Source of the DNA: Bradyrhizobium sp. BR13661
GTDB lineage: Bacteria; Pseudomonadota; Alphaproteobacteria; Rhizobiales; Xanthobacteraceae
NCBI RefSeq assembly: GCF_029892425.1
Contig: NZ_JARXWB010000003.1
Span: 248,001-312,000 of the forward strand
Reading direction: 5' to 3'
DNA length: 64,000 nucleotides
Positions 1 to 8,719 of the stretch are shown in pieces. The notes under the pieces are model-generated. The model had not been told where the DNA came from. It saw nothing but the letters and a program-made list of their open reading frames with translations, and did not search any database. The position numbers and the translations under genes are program-made. The stretch's first letter is position 1, and each line of letters opens with the position of its first letter.

Positions 1-262
1 CAAACGCCAGGATCGCGACAATGGTCGGGACCACGATCGCGAGCATGATGAAGACGGAATCGACCAGGATGGTGCTGTTGGCAGCAGCCACCGGCCCTTG
101 TGGATCGAGCAGGTTCATCGGCAAGCCACTAGCGATTGGGAGACCCCGCCGGAAAGCGTAACGCGAAAGATGCTCCTGCCGCAAACGCGGTTGCGTGAAG
201 ACGGTTCCGAACACTCGCCGCTCAACCGGCACCCCATCCCGCCCGGCGGCATGCAATTCCAT
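1..262 (-). CDS. cyoA: Cytochrome bo3 ubiquinol oxidase subunit II, N-terminal part (partial)
   Basis: About 87 codons of the N terminus read off the left edge. LLDPQGPVAAAN followed by the hydrophobic run FIMLAIVVPTIVAILAF resembles the start of mature CyoA and its first membrane helix. CyoA is the CuA-less subunit II of the haem-copper quinol oxidase in the inner membrane. The longest start is the ATG at 262, just after an in-frame TGA; GTG 232 and ATG 118 are alternatives, but ATG 118 would remove the whole leader. CyoA is normally a lipoprotein with a Cys shortly before LLDPQ. Here the equivalent stretch reads ASGLPMN with no Cys, so lipidation looks absent. Family assignment is by recognition of this short segment only. 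Confidence 0.72.
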   Translation of the reverse strand, partial: MELHAAGRDGVPVERRVFGTVFTQPRLRQEHLSRYAFRRGLPIASGLPMNLLDPQGPVAAANSTILVDSVFIMLAIVVPTIVAILAF

Positions 263-352
263 GCGATGTCAATGACATCCACGCGCAACGGCCGGCCTTC
301 TCACCTCCGCGCTCCATTGCTAGTTTGCACGAAAATATCGGGATGAAACGAC

Positions 353-1165
353 ATGCAGGGCCCTGAGGACGATGCCGGCCTCGCCGGCAAGGTTGCGCTG
401 ATCAGCGGCGGCGGCGCCGCGGGCGATGGCATCGGCAACGGCCGCGCTGCAGCAATTTTGCTCGCCCGCGCGGGAGCCAAAGTGCTGGTCGCCGATCGCG
501 ACCTCAAGCTCGCCGAACGCACCGTCGAGATGATCGCGGCCGAAGGCGGCACGGCTGCGGCACATGGCGGCGATGTCACCAGCGAGACCGATTGCAAGAC
601 GCTGGTCGAAGCCGCACTCGATCGCTGGGGCCGGCTCGACTTCCTCGACAACAATGTCGGCATCGGCAGCCGTGGTAGCGTGGTCGACGAGGCGCCCGAG
701 CAATATCGCCGCGTCATGCAGGTCAATGTCGAGACCATGTTCCTGCTGTCGAAGCACGCGATCCCCGCCATGATCAAGACCGCGAGGGGCGGCGCGATCG
801 TCAACATCTCCTCGATCTCGGCGCTGCGGCCGCGTGGGCTCACGAGCTACACGACCTCGAAGGCCGCGATCATCGGCCTGACGCGCGCGATGGCGGTCGA
901 TCACGGCCGCGACAATATCCGCGTCAACTGCATCTGCCCGGGACCGATGTACACGCCGATGGTCTATGCCCGCGGCATGAGCGAGCAGGCACGCGCCCAG
1001 CGCGCCAACGCGTCCGTGCTGAAGACCGAAGGCACCGGCTGGGACGTCGGCCATGCCGTCAAATTCCTGCTCAGCAACTTTGCCCGCTACATCACCGGCC
1101 AGGTGCTGGTGGTCGACGGCGGCGTGACACTGCAAGCTCCCGAACGCGAGTCGCAAGAACATTAG
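353..1165 (+). CDS. SDR family NAD(P)-dependent oxidoreductase
   Basis: A 270-residue classical-type short-chain dehydrogenase. The cofactor loop is unusually long: GGGAAGDGIGNGRA around residues 19-32, instead of the usual TGxxxGIG. The structural NNxG motif is NNVG (100-103). Catalytic residues are Ser153/154, Tyr166 and Lys170 (YTTSK). The C terminus (TGQVLVVDGG) is typical. It is the first gene of a tight three-gene cluster with a carboxymuconolactone decarboxylase-like gene 14 bp downstream and a second SDR with the same loop type. The 90 bp before it separate it from the divergent cyoA and should hold both promoters. The substrate is unknown; the neighbours suggest catabolism of a cyclic or aromatic compound. 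Confidence 0.9.
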   Translation: MQGPEDDAGLAGKVALISGGGAAGDGIGNGRAAAILLARAGAKVLVADRDLKLAERTVEMIAAEGGTAAAHGGDVTSETDCKTLVEAALDRWGRLDFLDNNVGIGSRGSVVDEAPEQYRRVMQVNVETMFLLSKHAIPAMIKTARGGAIVNISSISALRPRGLTSYTTSKAAIIGLTRAMAVDHGRDNIRVNCICPGPMYTPMVYARGMSEQARAQRANASVLKTEGTGWDVGHAVKFLLSNFARYITGQVLVVDGGVTLQAPERESQEH

Positions 1166-1179
1166 AGGAAACACGAAAA

Positions 1180-1734
1180 ATGGCCCGCCTGCCCTATCTC
1201 GAGGCCGACCAGGTCGCGCCCGAATATCGCGACATGCTCAAGCGCAACACCAATCTGCACAAGCTGCTGGTCAACTCGCCCGAGATGGCGCGCGCCTTCA
1301 ACGGCATCGGCAGCTATATCCGCTTCAAGAGCAAGCTCGATCCGCGCCTCCGCGAGCTCGCCATCCTCCAGGTCGGCTGGATGGAGCGGTCGGAATACGA
1401 ATTCACCCATCACGTGAAGATCGGCAAGGAATTCGGCGTCACCGACGAAGACATTGCCGGCCTGATGGCGGAGACCGAGGGAAAACCGTCGAAGCTGGAG
1501 CCGCTCGCCAAGGCCATCCTGAAGGGCGCCCGTGAGATGGTGCGCGAGCTCGCGATGTCGGAGGTGACCTTCGCCGAGATCAAGACACATCTCTCCGACG
1601 AGCACATGGTCGACCTTGTGCTGACCATCGCCTTCTATTGCGGTGTCGTGCGTGTACTCGCCACCATGAAGATCGACAATGAGCCCACTTACAAAGAGGT
1701 ACTCCAGCAGTACCCTATCCCGGGAGTGAAGTGA
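1180..1734 (+). CDS. Carboxymuconolactone decarboxylase family protein
   Basis: A 184-residue all-helical CMD/AhpD-superfamily protein. The core LRELAILQVGW followed by SEYEFTHHVKIGKEFGV (about residues 58-87) is the family signature, with Glu74 and His77/His78 as likely active-site or proton-transfer residues. The CxxC of peroxidase-active AhpD is absent, so a decarboxylase or lyase-like role is more likely than alkylhydroperoxidase. It lies between two SDR genes: 14 bp after the first and one base before the ATG of the next, so all three are almost certainly co-transcribed. The natural substrate cannot be told from the sequence. Confidence 0.88.
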   Translation: MARLPYLEADQVAPEYRDMLKRNTNLHKLLVNSPEMARAFNGIGSYIRFKSKLDPRLRELAILQVGWMERSEYEFTHHVKIGKEFGVTDEDIAGLMAETEGKPSKLEPLAKAILKGAREMVRELAMSEVTFAEIKTHLSDEHMVDLVLTIAFYCGVVRVLATMKIDNEPTYKEVLQQYPIPGVK

Positions 1735-1735
1735 C

Positions 1736-2536
1736 ATGCGCCTCAAGGACAAGGTTGCGATCGTCGTCGGCGCCGGCCAGAGCCCCGGCGAAGGCATGGG
1801 TAATGGCCGCGCCACCGCGCTCACCTTTGCGCGGGAGGGCGCCAAGGTGCTCTGCGTCGATCATCATCTGGAATCGGCGCAGGAGACCGTCGATCTGATC
1901 ACAGCGGCGCACGGCACGGCCGCAGCCTTCAAGGCCGATGTGACCAAATCCACCGACATCAAGGCGATGGTCGCAGACGGGATATCGCGCTGGGGTCGCA
2001 TCGACGTGCTGCACAACAATGTCGGCGTCAGCCTCGCCGGCGGCGATGCCGAGCTGCTGGCGATCACCGAGGAAGCCTTCGATCGCGTTGTCGCCATCAA
2101 CCTGAAGAGCTGCATCTTGGCGGCCAAGGAAGTGATCCCGATCATGCGCGCGCAGAAGAGCGGCGCCATCATCAACATCTCCTCGATGGCGGCGATCACG
2201 ACCTATCCTTACGTCGCCTACAAGGCGACGAAGTCGGCCATGATCGCCTTCACCGAGCAGCTCGCCTACCAGAACGCCGAATACGGCATCCGCGCCAACG
2301 TCATCCTGCCCGGCCTGATGAACACGCCGATGGCCGTCGACACCCGCGCCCGCGAGTGGCACAAGACCCGCGCCGAAGTCGAGGCCGAACGCGACAGCAA
2401 GGTGCCGCTGCGCAAGAAGATGGGAACGGGATGGGACGTCGCCAACGCCGCGCTGTTCCTGGCATCGGACGAGGCGAATTTCATCACGGGTGTGACGCTG
2501 CCGGTGGATGGCGGGGCGAGCGTGCGGCGGGGGTAA
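1736..2536 (+). CDS. SDR family oxidoreductase, paralogue of the first SDR
   Basis: A 266-residue short-chain dehydrogenase. The ATG follows the TGA of the upstream gene after one base, implying translational coupling. The cofactor loop is GAGQSPGEGMGNGRA (about 12-26), the same extended GNGRA type as the gene at 353-1165. Other motifs are NNVG (94-97), the catalytic Ser149/150, and Tyr162/Lys166 (YKATK). Both SDRs also share TGWDV near the C terminus, so they look like a duplicated pair that may act on successive intermediates of one pathway. An oxidoreductase activity is well supported; the substrate is not. Confidence 0.9.
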   Translation: MRLKDKVAIVVGAGQSPGEGMGNGRATALTFAREGAKVLCVDHHLESAQETVDLITAAHGTAAAFKADVTKSTDIKAMVADGISRWGRIDVLHNNVGVSLAGGDAELLAITEEAFDRVVAINLKSCILAAKEVIPIMRAQKSGAIINISSMAAITTYPYVAYKATKSAMIAFTEQLAYQNAEYGIRANVILPGLMNTPMAVDTRAREWHKTRAEVEAERDSKVPLRKKMGTGWDVANAALFLASDEANFITGVTLPVDGGASVRRG

Positions 2537-2580
2537 GGTCTTTCCGCCTCTCCCCGCACGCGGGAAGAGACAAAGCTGCA

Positions 2581-3906
2581 TCAGTGCGTCACCCGCCAGA
2601 TCGTGCCGCCCGTATCCTCCGAGATCAGCAGCGCGCCATCCTTGGCGACCGCTATTCCCACCGGCCGCCCCCACACCTGAGAGTCGTTGACGACAAAGCC
2701 CGTGGCGAAATCCTCGTACTCGCCAGTCGGCTTGCCGTCTTTCATCCTGATACGGATCACCTTGTAGCCGGTGCGCTTCGAGCGGTTCCATGAGCCGTGC
2801 TCGGCGGCGAAGGCGTCGCCCTGATATTCCGATGGAAACAGCGCACCCTGATAGAAGGTCATGCCGAGCGAGGCAGAATGCGGCTGCAACAGCACATCGG
2901 GCACCGTGATCTTGTCCTTGAGGTCCGGACGCGCATCGGCGTGACGCGGATCTTCGTTTGCGCCGATGTAGAACCACGGCCAGCCATAGAAGCCACCCTC
3001 CTTCACGCTGGTCACATAGTCGGGCACGAGATCGTCGCCAAGGCCGTCGCGCTCATTGGTCGAGCACCAGGGCAGGCCGGTCTGCGGCTGGATCGCGAGG
3101 CCAACACAGTTGCGGATGCCGGTGGCATAGAGCTTGCGATCCTTGCCTTCAGGAGTGAAGGACAGCACCACGGCGCGCTCGGCCTCGTAGCCCCAGGACG
3201 CACCGAGCGCCTGCGTACGCGACCACGCCTCGAGCCCGCCCGGTGGGTTCCCCATGCCTTCGGCGACATTGCTGGCCGAGCCGACCGACACCAGCATGCG
3301 CTTGCCATCAGGCGTGAACACGACGTCGCGAGTGGAATGGCCCGATCCCTGCGCCAGGTTCGCCACCACGACATCGGGCTTGGCCGACGCCTTCAGGTCC
3401 CCAACGCGATACGGGAAACGAACGACGTTGTTGATGTTGGCGACATAGACCCATTGCGGATTGTCACCGTTCGGGAAGAACGCGATGCCGAAGGGCCGGT
3501 TGAGCCCGCTGGCAAACACCTCGTTTGAGACGACCTTGGCGTCCTCCCCAAGCCGCAGCACGCGGATGCGCCCGGGCCCGGTCTCGGCAACGAAAATATC
3601 GCCATTCGGCGCGACGCGCAGCACGCGTGGATCGGACAGGCCGTCGGCCAGCAGCTCGATCTTGAATCCCTGAGGCACGAGCGGCGTGGCGCTGCCGCGC
3701 GATGTGACGCGCGTGGGATTGGAGACCGACGGCGAGGCGCCAGGTTTGGCCAGATCCTGCGGGCGGATCAGCCTGACGGTGCCGGGCCTGTCGGCCTGCC
3801 AGCTGCCATAGGCATCCTTGCCCTGCAGCACAGATTCGGCCTGCACGCCGGCGCAGGCGACCATCAGCCACGCTGGCACCACCATCAGCGAAACATGGAT
3901 CTTCAC
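2581..3906 (-). CDS. Periplasmic PQQ-dependent sugar (sorbosone) dehydrogenase family protein
   Basis: A 441-residue exported protein. A signal peptide (VVPAWLMVACAGVQAES) is followed by a beta-propeller of the soluble glucose/L-sorbosone dehydrogenase type: PQGFKIELLADGLSDPRVL, PNGDIFVAETGPGRIRVL, GLNRPFGIAFFP and GSWNRSKRTGYKVIRIR are characteristic blade segments. Members of this family bind PQQ and Ca2+ and oxidise aldoses or sugar lactones in the periplasm, although many are uncharacterised. It is convergent with the SDR cluster (stop to stop 44 bp) and divergent from puuD. Family membership is firm; the substrate is unknown. Confidence 0.86.
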   Translation of the reverse strand: MKIHVSLMVVPAWLMVACAGVQAESVLQGKDAYGSWQADRPGTVRLIRPQDLAKPGASPSVSNPTRVTSRGSATPLVPQGFKIELLADGLSDPRVLRVAPNGDIFVAETGPGRIRVLRLGEDAKVVSNEVFASGLNRPFGIAFFPNGDNPQWVYVANINNVVRFPYRVGDLKASAKPDVVVANLAQGSGHSTRDVVFTPDGKRMLVSVGSASNVAEGMGNPPGGLEAWSRTQALGASWGYEAERAVVLSFTPEGKDRKLYATGIRNCVGLAIQPQTGLPWCSTNERDGLGDDLVPDYVTSVKEGGFYGWPWFYIGANEDPRHADARPDLKDKITVPDVLLQPHSASLGMTFYQGALFPSEYQGDAFAAEHGSWNRSKRTGYKVIRIRMKDGKPTGEYEDFATGFVVNDSQVWGRPVGIAVAKDGALLISEDTGGTIWRVTH

Positions 3907-4088
3907 GTCGCCTTCCTCCCGGACTTTACCTGCCGCATCCCACGTCAGCTCATGCCCGCACGATGTGCATTTGATCTAACCCATCGTACTGGAAAATGGC
4001 GCGGATCGGTGCAACAGATTATGAGGGCACGGCCGCAGGTTGCGGTCATCAAAGCTGCGGCATCGGCGGCGCGATTGATGGGGTGATC

Positions 4089-5282
4089 ATGTGGGGATCG
4101 ATCATATCGGAATGGGCGAGCCTGCTGTTGCGCTGGCTGCACGTGGTCGCGGCGGTCGCCTGGATCGGGAGTTCGTTCTATTTCATCGCCCTCGACCTCG
4201 GCCTCAAGCCCAAGGGCGACCTGCCAGATGGCGTGCTAGGCGAAGCCTGGCAGGTGCATGGCGGCGGCTTCTACCGGATCATGAAGTATCTGGTGGCACC
4301 TGCCCAAATGCCGGACGAGCTGACCTGGTTCAAATGGGAGGCCTACACCACCTGGCTGTCCGGCTTCGCGCTGATGGTGGTGGTGTATTATCTCGATGCC
4401 GATCTGTTCCTGGTCGACAAGTCGATCCTCGACCTCACGCCATTCCAGGCCGGACTGTTCAGCTTCGGCAGCCTTGCGCTGGCGTGGCTGCTCTACGAGG
4501 CAGCCTGCCGCAGCGGGCTTGCACAGCGCGAGCTGCCTTTTGCCATCGGCGGCTATCTGTTCCTGGTCGTGTTGACCTTCGCGTTCACCCATGTGCTGAG
4601 CGGTCGCGGCGCCTTCAACCAGATCGGCGCCCTGATCGGCACCATCATGGTCGCCAATGTCTTCACGGTGATCATCCCGAACCAGAAGAAGATCGTGGCT
4701 AGCCTGATCGCGGGACAGGCGCCGGATCCGAAGCTCGGCAAGACCAGCAAGGAGCGCTCGGTCCACAACAACTATCTGACGCTCCCCGTGGTCGTGCTGA
4801 TGATCAGCAACCACTACCCCCTGCTCTACGCGACGCGCTTCAACTGGATCATCGTCGCGATCGTGCTGGCGCTGGGGCCGGTGATCCGCCATTTCTTCAA
4901 CGAGGGTCATGCCGGGCGCAAATCGCCGTGGTGGGTGTGGGGCGTCGCCGCAGCAGGCGCGATCGCGATCCTTTTCCTTTCCGCGGCCGGTCCGCGGGAT
5001 GTGAAGACGGGCGCGCTGTCGGCACAGCCGACGATCGCCAATGTCGAGGAGATCGTGATGTCCCGCTGCAGCATGTGCCACGCGGCCGAGCCGGTGTGGG
5101 CGGGCATCGTGACCGCGCCCAAGGGCATCTTGCTCGACGCGCCCGAGCACATCCACCGCAATATCCGCCTGATCGGGCGCGTGGCTGCGTGGTCGACGGC
5201 GATGCCGCCGGGCAATATCACCGAAATGACCAGCGAGGAGCGCGCTGTCCTCGCCGCCTATATCAGCGAGCAGGATCGCTGA
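4089..5282 (+). CDS. puuD: Urate hydroxylase PuuD (membrane protein with C-terminal cytochrome c domain)
   Basis: About 397 residues. From ATG 4089 (MWGSIISEWASLLLRWLHVV) the protein has a series of membrane helices and conserved family stretches such as VAAVAWIGSSFYFIALD, GEAWQVHGGGFYRI and NHYPLLYATRFNWI. It ends in a c-type haem domain with RCSMCHAAEP (CxxCH), where the last haem ligand is probably in the MPPGN loop. PuuD converts urate to 5-hydroxyisourate, passing electrons to the cytochrome domain. The frame stays open 31 codons upstream (to 3996), but the residues added are not membrane-like, so 4089 is preferred. No other ureide gene is next to it. Confidence 0.9.
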   Translation: MWGSIISEWASLLLRWLHVVAAVAWIGSSFYFIALDLGLKPKGDLPDGVLGEAWQVHGGGFYRIMKYLVAPAQMPDELTWFKWEAYTTWLSGFALMVVVYYLDADLFLVDKSILDLTPFQAGLFSFGSLALAWLLYEAACRSGLAQRELPFAIGGYLFLVVLTFAFTHVLSGRGAFNQIGALIGTIMVANVFTVIIPNQKKIVASLIAGQAPDPKLGKTSKERSVHNNYLTLPVVVLMISNHYPLLYATRFNWIIVAIVLALGPVIRHFFNEGHAGRKSPWWVWGVAAAGAIAILFLSAAGPRDVKTGALSAQPTIANVEEIVMSRCSMCHAAEPVWAGIVTAPKGILLDAPEHIHRNIRLIGRVAAWSTAMPPGNITEMTSEERAVLAAYISEQDR

Positions 5283-5428
5283 TCACAACGCGCCGCCGCA
5301 TTTCGCGGAATGAAATTCCTGATCTCCCGCCGATTTGAAAATGACTTGCGCGCCCATCCGGCGTAGACAGGGCGAGGGCCGCTTTTGCGGTCTCATGTCA
5401 GTTTGCAATCTTTGCCGGGGAAATCACA

Positions 5429-6286
5429 GTGGCCCTCAAGAACGTCATCGGTATCGACCACGCCGTGGTCATGGTGAAGGACCTCGACAGCGCCGCCGAA
5501 AACTATCGGAAGCTCGGCTTCACCCTGTCGCCGCGCGGCACCCACAGCGCGCATATGGGCACCGGCAACTACACCATCATGTTCGACCCCGATTATATGG
5601 AACTGCTCGGCGTGCTGGTGGCGACCGAGCACAATGCGCCGGCACGCGCCTTTGTCGAGCGTCACGGCGAAGGTATCGAACGTATCGCCTTCACGGCGAT
5701 CGATTCAACTGAAGGCGCCGAGGAAATTCGCGCGCGCGGCTTCACGCCGATCGGCCCGACCGATTTCGAGCGGCCGGTGACGCTGCCTGATGGCACCGTC
5801 TCGGCGGCTAAATTCCGCACCTTCATGTGGCCGACCGCGGAAGCGCCCGGCGGCGTGCGCATCTTCGCCTGTCAGCACAAGACCCGCGAGACGGTGTGGA
5901 TCCCCGAACTGATGAGGCACGCCAATGCGGCGAAGCGGATCAGGGAAGCCCTGATCGCGACGCCCGAGCCTGCGAAGGACGCCGCGCATCTTGCTCGCCT
6001 GATCGATCGTGAACCGAAGGCAGAAGCCGACGGCGCCGTGACAGTGACATCGGGCGGTGACCGCGCGGACTTCGTCTATCTGACGCTGGACCAGCTCGGC
6101 AAACGCTATCCAGGCGTGCCGCTCGCGGGTCTCTCCGAGCGCGGCGGCGCGGCACTGGTGCTCGTCAGCGGCGATCTCGCAGCAACCGAACAGGCCCTCG
6201 GCGCGGCGGCTGTCCGCAGTGGAGCTGCGATCGTCGTGCCGCCGGCCAAGGCCAACGGCACGCTGCTCGCCTTCATTGCCGGCTGA
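5429..6286 (+). CDS. VOC family (glyoxalase-like) protein
   Basis: A 285-residue protein starting at GTG 5429, nine bases after a GGGG ribosome-binding stretch. The N-terminal IGIDHAVVMVKDLDSAAENYRKLGF is the classic first beta-alpha unit of vicinal-oxygen-chelate domains, with the metal-ligand His in DH. A second half-domain contains MELLGV and FACQHKTRETVW. The C-terminal third (from about residue 190) adds a degenerate second VOC-like segment. Such proteins are metal-dependent lyases, dioxygenases or isomerases. No conserved operon partner is seen, so the reaction is open. Confidence 0.82.
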   Translation: MALKNVIGIDHAVVMVKDLDSAAENYRKLGFTLSPRGTHSAHMGTGNYTIMFDPDYMELLGVLVATEHNAPARAFVERHGEGIERIAFTAIDSTEGAEEIRARGFTPIGPTDFERPVTLPDGTVSAAKFRTFMWPTAEAPGGVRIFACQHKTRETVWIPELMRHANAAKRIREALIATPEPAKDAAHLARLIDREPKAEADGAVTVTSGGDRADFVYLTLDQLGKRYPGVPLAGLSERGGAALVLVSGDLAATEQALGAAAVRSGAAIVVPPAKANGTLLAFIAG

Positions 6287-6365
6287 CTTTGAACCACTTC
6301 TTTAACGCGCGTTTACCTGATGGCCCTAGGATTCCCGGCAGTCCAAGCCGCCCGAGGCCACGCGC

Positions 6366-6641
6366 ATGTTCAAAGAAGGATCGCCGATCGCATATGACGC
6401 TCCGGCCGAGCTGAAGAAGTGGCCGTCGCTGAAGGGCGAGCGACAGAAGGATCGCGGTCCGCCGTATCTGGTTTACAACGGCACGCTCGCCGACTGCGTC
6501 CGCGAGCTGATGGGCAAGCCCATCAAAGGCATCTCGCTCTACGACATCATGACGAAGCCGCAAGCAGCCTTCGACCACGCCGTGCTGTCGCCCGGCGATG
6601 CCGCCGAGATCGCGATGCGCAAGGACTTTCCCAAAGCGTAA
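6366..6641 (+). CDS. Conserved hypothetical protein, 91 aa
   Basis: A 91-residue soluble protein, MFKEGSPIAYDAPAELKKWP at the N terminus, with no signal peptide, membrane segment or motif that I recognise. Composition is normal for a real alphaproteobacterial gene (mixed charged and hydrophobic, one Cys). It stands alone: about 80 bp after the VOC gene and 190 bp before the lytic transglycosylase. The ATG follows a short non-coding leader. It is likely a genuine lineage-specific gene of unknown role. Confidence 0.6.
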   Translation: MFKEGSPIAYDAPAELKKWPSLKGERQKDRGPPYLVYNGTLADCVRELMGKPIKGISLYDIMTKPQAAFDHAVLSPGDAAEIAMRKDFPKA

Positions 6642-6831
6642 GCGCCGAGACCGTTCGCACGTCACATTTGCCCGTAGATCCGCGGGACTGACGGTGCTTG
6701 TTCTCTTATTGGACTCCCGTACTAACACCTGCCCTATCGCGGAATCGCAGCTTCGCCGCAATTGCGGTTAAGAAGTCCTTGTCACCGGCGCGCGCTGGTC
6801 GTTCCCCCACAGTTCGAGGACTCCAACCGAG

Positions 6832-7782
6832 ATGCGATTTCTCGTCGCGGCTTGCGCTGCGTTCCTGATTCTGATGTGCGACGTCAGCTCGGAGCCGACA
6901 TGGCAGACCTCTTCTGTCGACGAGGCCGCGCCCAAGACCGATCGCGGCCCCTCATTCGTCCCCCTCGTTGAATTGTTCCTCGCAAGCGTGCAGGCCATTG
7001 AGCTTGCCAATGCGCGCGCGTCCTACGAGGAGACGATCGAACCGGCGCGTGCGGTCGAAACGACCGTGCAGGGGCCGCCCTCACCGACTGAGCAATTCTG
7101 CCGTGCCCTCAAGGAAGCGGCCGAAGAGAGCGGCATTCCCGTGCCGTTCTTCGCCCGCCTGCTCTGGCAGGAGAGCCGCTTCAAATCCAACGAGGTCAGC
7201 CAGGCCGGCGCGCAAGGCGTCGCGCAGTTCATGCCGGAGACCGCCGCCGAAGTCGGTCTCGACGATCCCTTCGATCCCATCAAGGCGCTGCCGGCCTCTG
7301 CAAAGTTCCTGCGCAAGCTTCGCGATGATTTCGGCAATCTCGGCCTCGCCGCGGCCGCCTACAACGCGGGCCCCGGTCGGATCCAGAAATGGCTTGCCAG
7401 GGAGAGCGAGCTGCCGCGCGAGACGCGCGATTATGTCCGCATCATCACCGGCACCAAAGCCGAAGACTGGATCGAGCGCTCGGAAGCGCTCGCGATCCGC
7501 ATCGACCTGCCGCGCGAAGCGCCCTGCGAAGGTGTCGGCAGCCTGTCCAAGACCAGGGACGTCGCCTGGGTGCCCGCGAACCTCACGCCGTCGACCGCCT
7601 CCATCATCCGCAAGGCCGAGCAGCTGGCGGCGCGGCTCGCAGCAAACCGCACCCGCAAGCGCCTCGTGGCCCTGCTCCACAAGAACAGCCATGGCAAGGC
7701 CCGCAGCATGATCGCAGCGCGCGCGAAGGGGGCGAAGGGGCGCGCCATCCACCTCGCATCGCGCGAGCGAACCTCCAGCTAA
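6832..7782 (+). CDS. Lytic transglycosylase (SLT domain)
   Basis: A 316-residue exported protein. An N-terminal hydrophobic leader (MRFLVAACAAFLILMC) is followed by a linker and a goose-lysozyme-like SLT domain at about 85-215. Family motifs are LLWQESRF (catalytic Glu114), GAQGVAQFMPETA and LAAAAYNAGPGRI. The enzyme cleaves peptidoglycan glycan strands to 1,6-anhydromuropeptides in the periplasm. The Cys at the end of the leader is not in a clear lipobox. The C-terminal ~100 residues are basic, Ala/Arg/Lys-rich and less conserved. It is a stand-alone gene with no secretion-system genes beside it, so housekeeping wall turnover is most likely. Confidence 0.92.
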   Translation: MRFLVAACAAFLILMCDVSSEPTWQTSSVDEAAPKTDRGPSFVPLVELFLASVQAIELANARASYEETIEPARAVETTVQGPPSPTEQFCRALKEAAEESGIPVPFFARLLWQESRFKSNEVSQAGAQGVAQFMPETAAEVGLDDPFDPIKALPASAKFLRKLRDDFGNLGLAAAAYNAGPGRIQKWLARESELPRETRDYVRIITGTKAEDWIERSEALAIRIDLPREAPCEGVGSLSKTRDVAWVPANLTPSTASIIRKAEQLAARLAANRTRKRLVALLHKNSHGKARSMIAARAKGAKGRAIHLASRERTSS

Positions 7783-8122
7783 CTCGGACGGGCTTCTCGT
7801 GGTCGGCCACCGGCTGATCCCATCGCCTGATATTTTGAACGAAAACAACCCCATGCACAGTAGCCGGCGCCAGCCGGATCAAGGACTTGCGCGGGGACGA
7901 CTACGGAATGTCCGAAATTCCGTTTGACCCGTCGGGCAAAACAGCGGCATAATGGCATCATCGCAAAGGCCGTCGGCATCCCGCGCTTAAGGCGGGCGCC
8001 CTCGACCTGGCTCCGCGAAAACTCCTCATCGACATACTTCTCATCGACATCAAGACATCTCAACCACCGCACGGCAGGCGCGGAGCGAACTCGCGCGCCT
8101 TCGCCGGCAAAGGACACATCGC
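7783..8122. other. 340-bp intergenic region with short repeats
   Basis: No convincing gene. It holds an imperfect palindrome around 7922-7940 (TTTGACCCG facing CGGGCAAA), of a kind often seen between Bradyrhizobium genes. It also holds an 11-bp direct repeat CTCATCGACAT at 8025-8035 and 8040-8050 just before the next gene, which could be a regulator site. AAAGGA at about 8108-8113 is the likely ribosome-binding site of the gene at 8123. Confidence 0.45.
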
Positions 8123-8719
8123 ATGATGACATCCCTGACCAGCACCGAAACAATGCCCATCGCGGCCGGCGATCACGCCGCGATCATCGCAAGCCCAAAA
8201 GTAAAACTCCGCCGCAAGGGCGTCGTGATCGTCCATCCTGACAAGAAAGCCGGCGAGACCCTGCTCGCCGAAGCGCTCGGCGCCGCCGACAGCGACGCGC
8301 TGCATGGCCTGTTGAGCCAGCTGATGAAAGCGAGCGCGGTTGGGCGCAGGCCGGACCAGGGCAATTTCTCGTTCATGGTCTCGACGCTGAAAAGCATCGC
8401 GCCCAGGGACTCGCTCGAAGCCATGCTGGCGGCGCAGATGCTGAGCATCCACGTCGCCTCGATGCGCTGCGCCTGCCGCCTCGCCTGCACCGACGACGTG
8501 ACGCAGCAGGAGAGCCTGACGCGCGCGCTGACCCGGCTGTCGCGCACCTTCTCGGCGCAGATGGAGGCCCTGAACCGTCACCGCAGCAATGGCGCCTGCG
8601 CGATCACGGTGCAAAATCTGTCGGTGCAGGACGGCGGCAAGGCCGTCGTGGGCCACTTCACGCAGCATGCGGGCCTGATCGCCGCCCAGCCGGGCCTGGT
8701 GGACGCCGTCACCGCATGA
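8123..8719 (+). CDS. Hypothetical protein, 198 aa, coupled to a small HGG-motif protein
   Basis: A 198-residue cytoplasmic protein of unknown function. The middle is helical (EAMLAAQMLSIHVASMRCACRLA) and the C terminus has an unusual beta-like segment (TVQNLSVQDGGKAVVGHFTQH). No enzyme motif is recognised. Its stop overlaps the ATG of the next gene by four bases (ATGA at 8716-8719), so the pair is translationally coupled. The arrangement, and the HGG/GAPKGN motif in the partner, is reminiscent of gene pairs seen in phage-derived segments. That link is only an inference. Confidence 0.65.
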   Translation: MMTSLTSTETMPIAAGDHAAIIASPKVKLRRKGVVIVHPDKKAGETLLAEALGAADSDALHGLLSQLMKASAVGRRPDQGNFSFMVSTLKSIAPRDSLEAMLAAQMLSIHVASMRCACRLACTDDVTQQESLTRALTRLSRTFSAQMEALNRHRSNGACAITVQNLSVQDGGKAVVGHFTQHAGLIAAQPGLVDAVTA

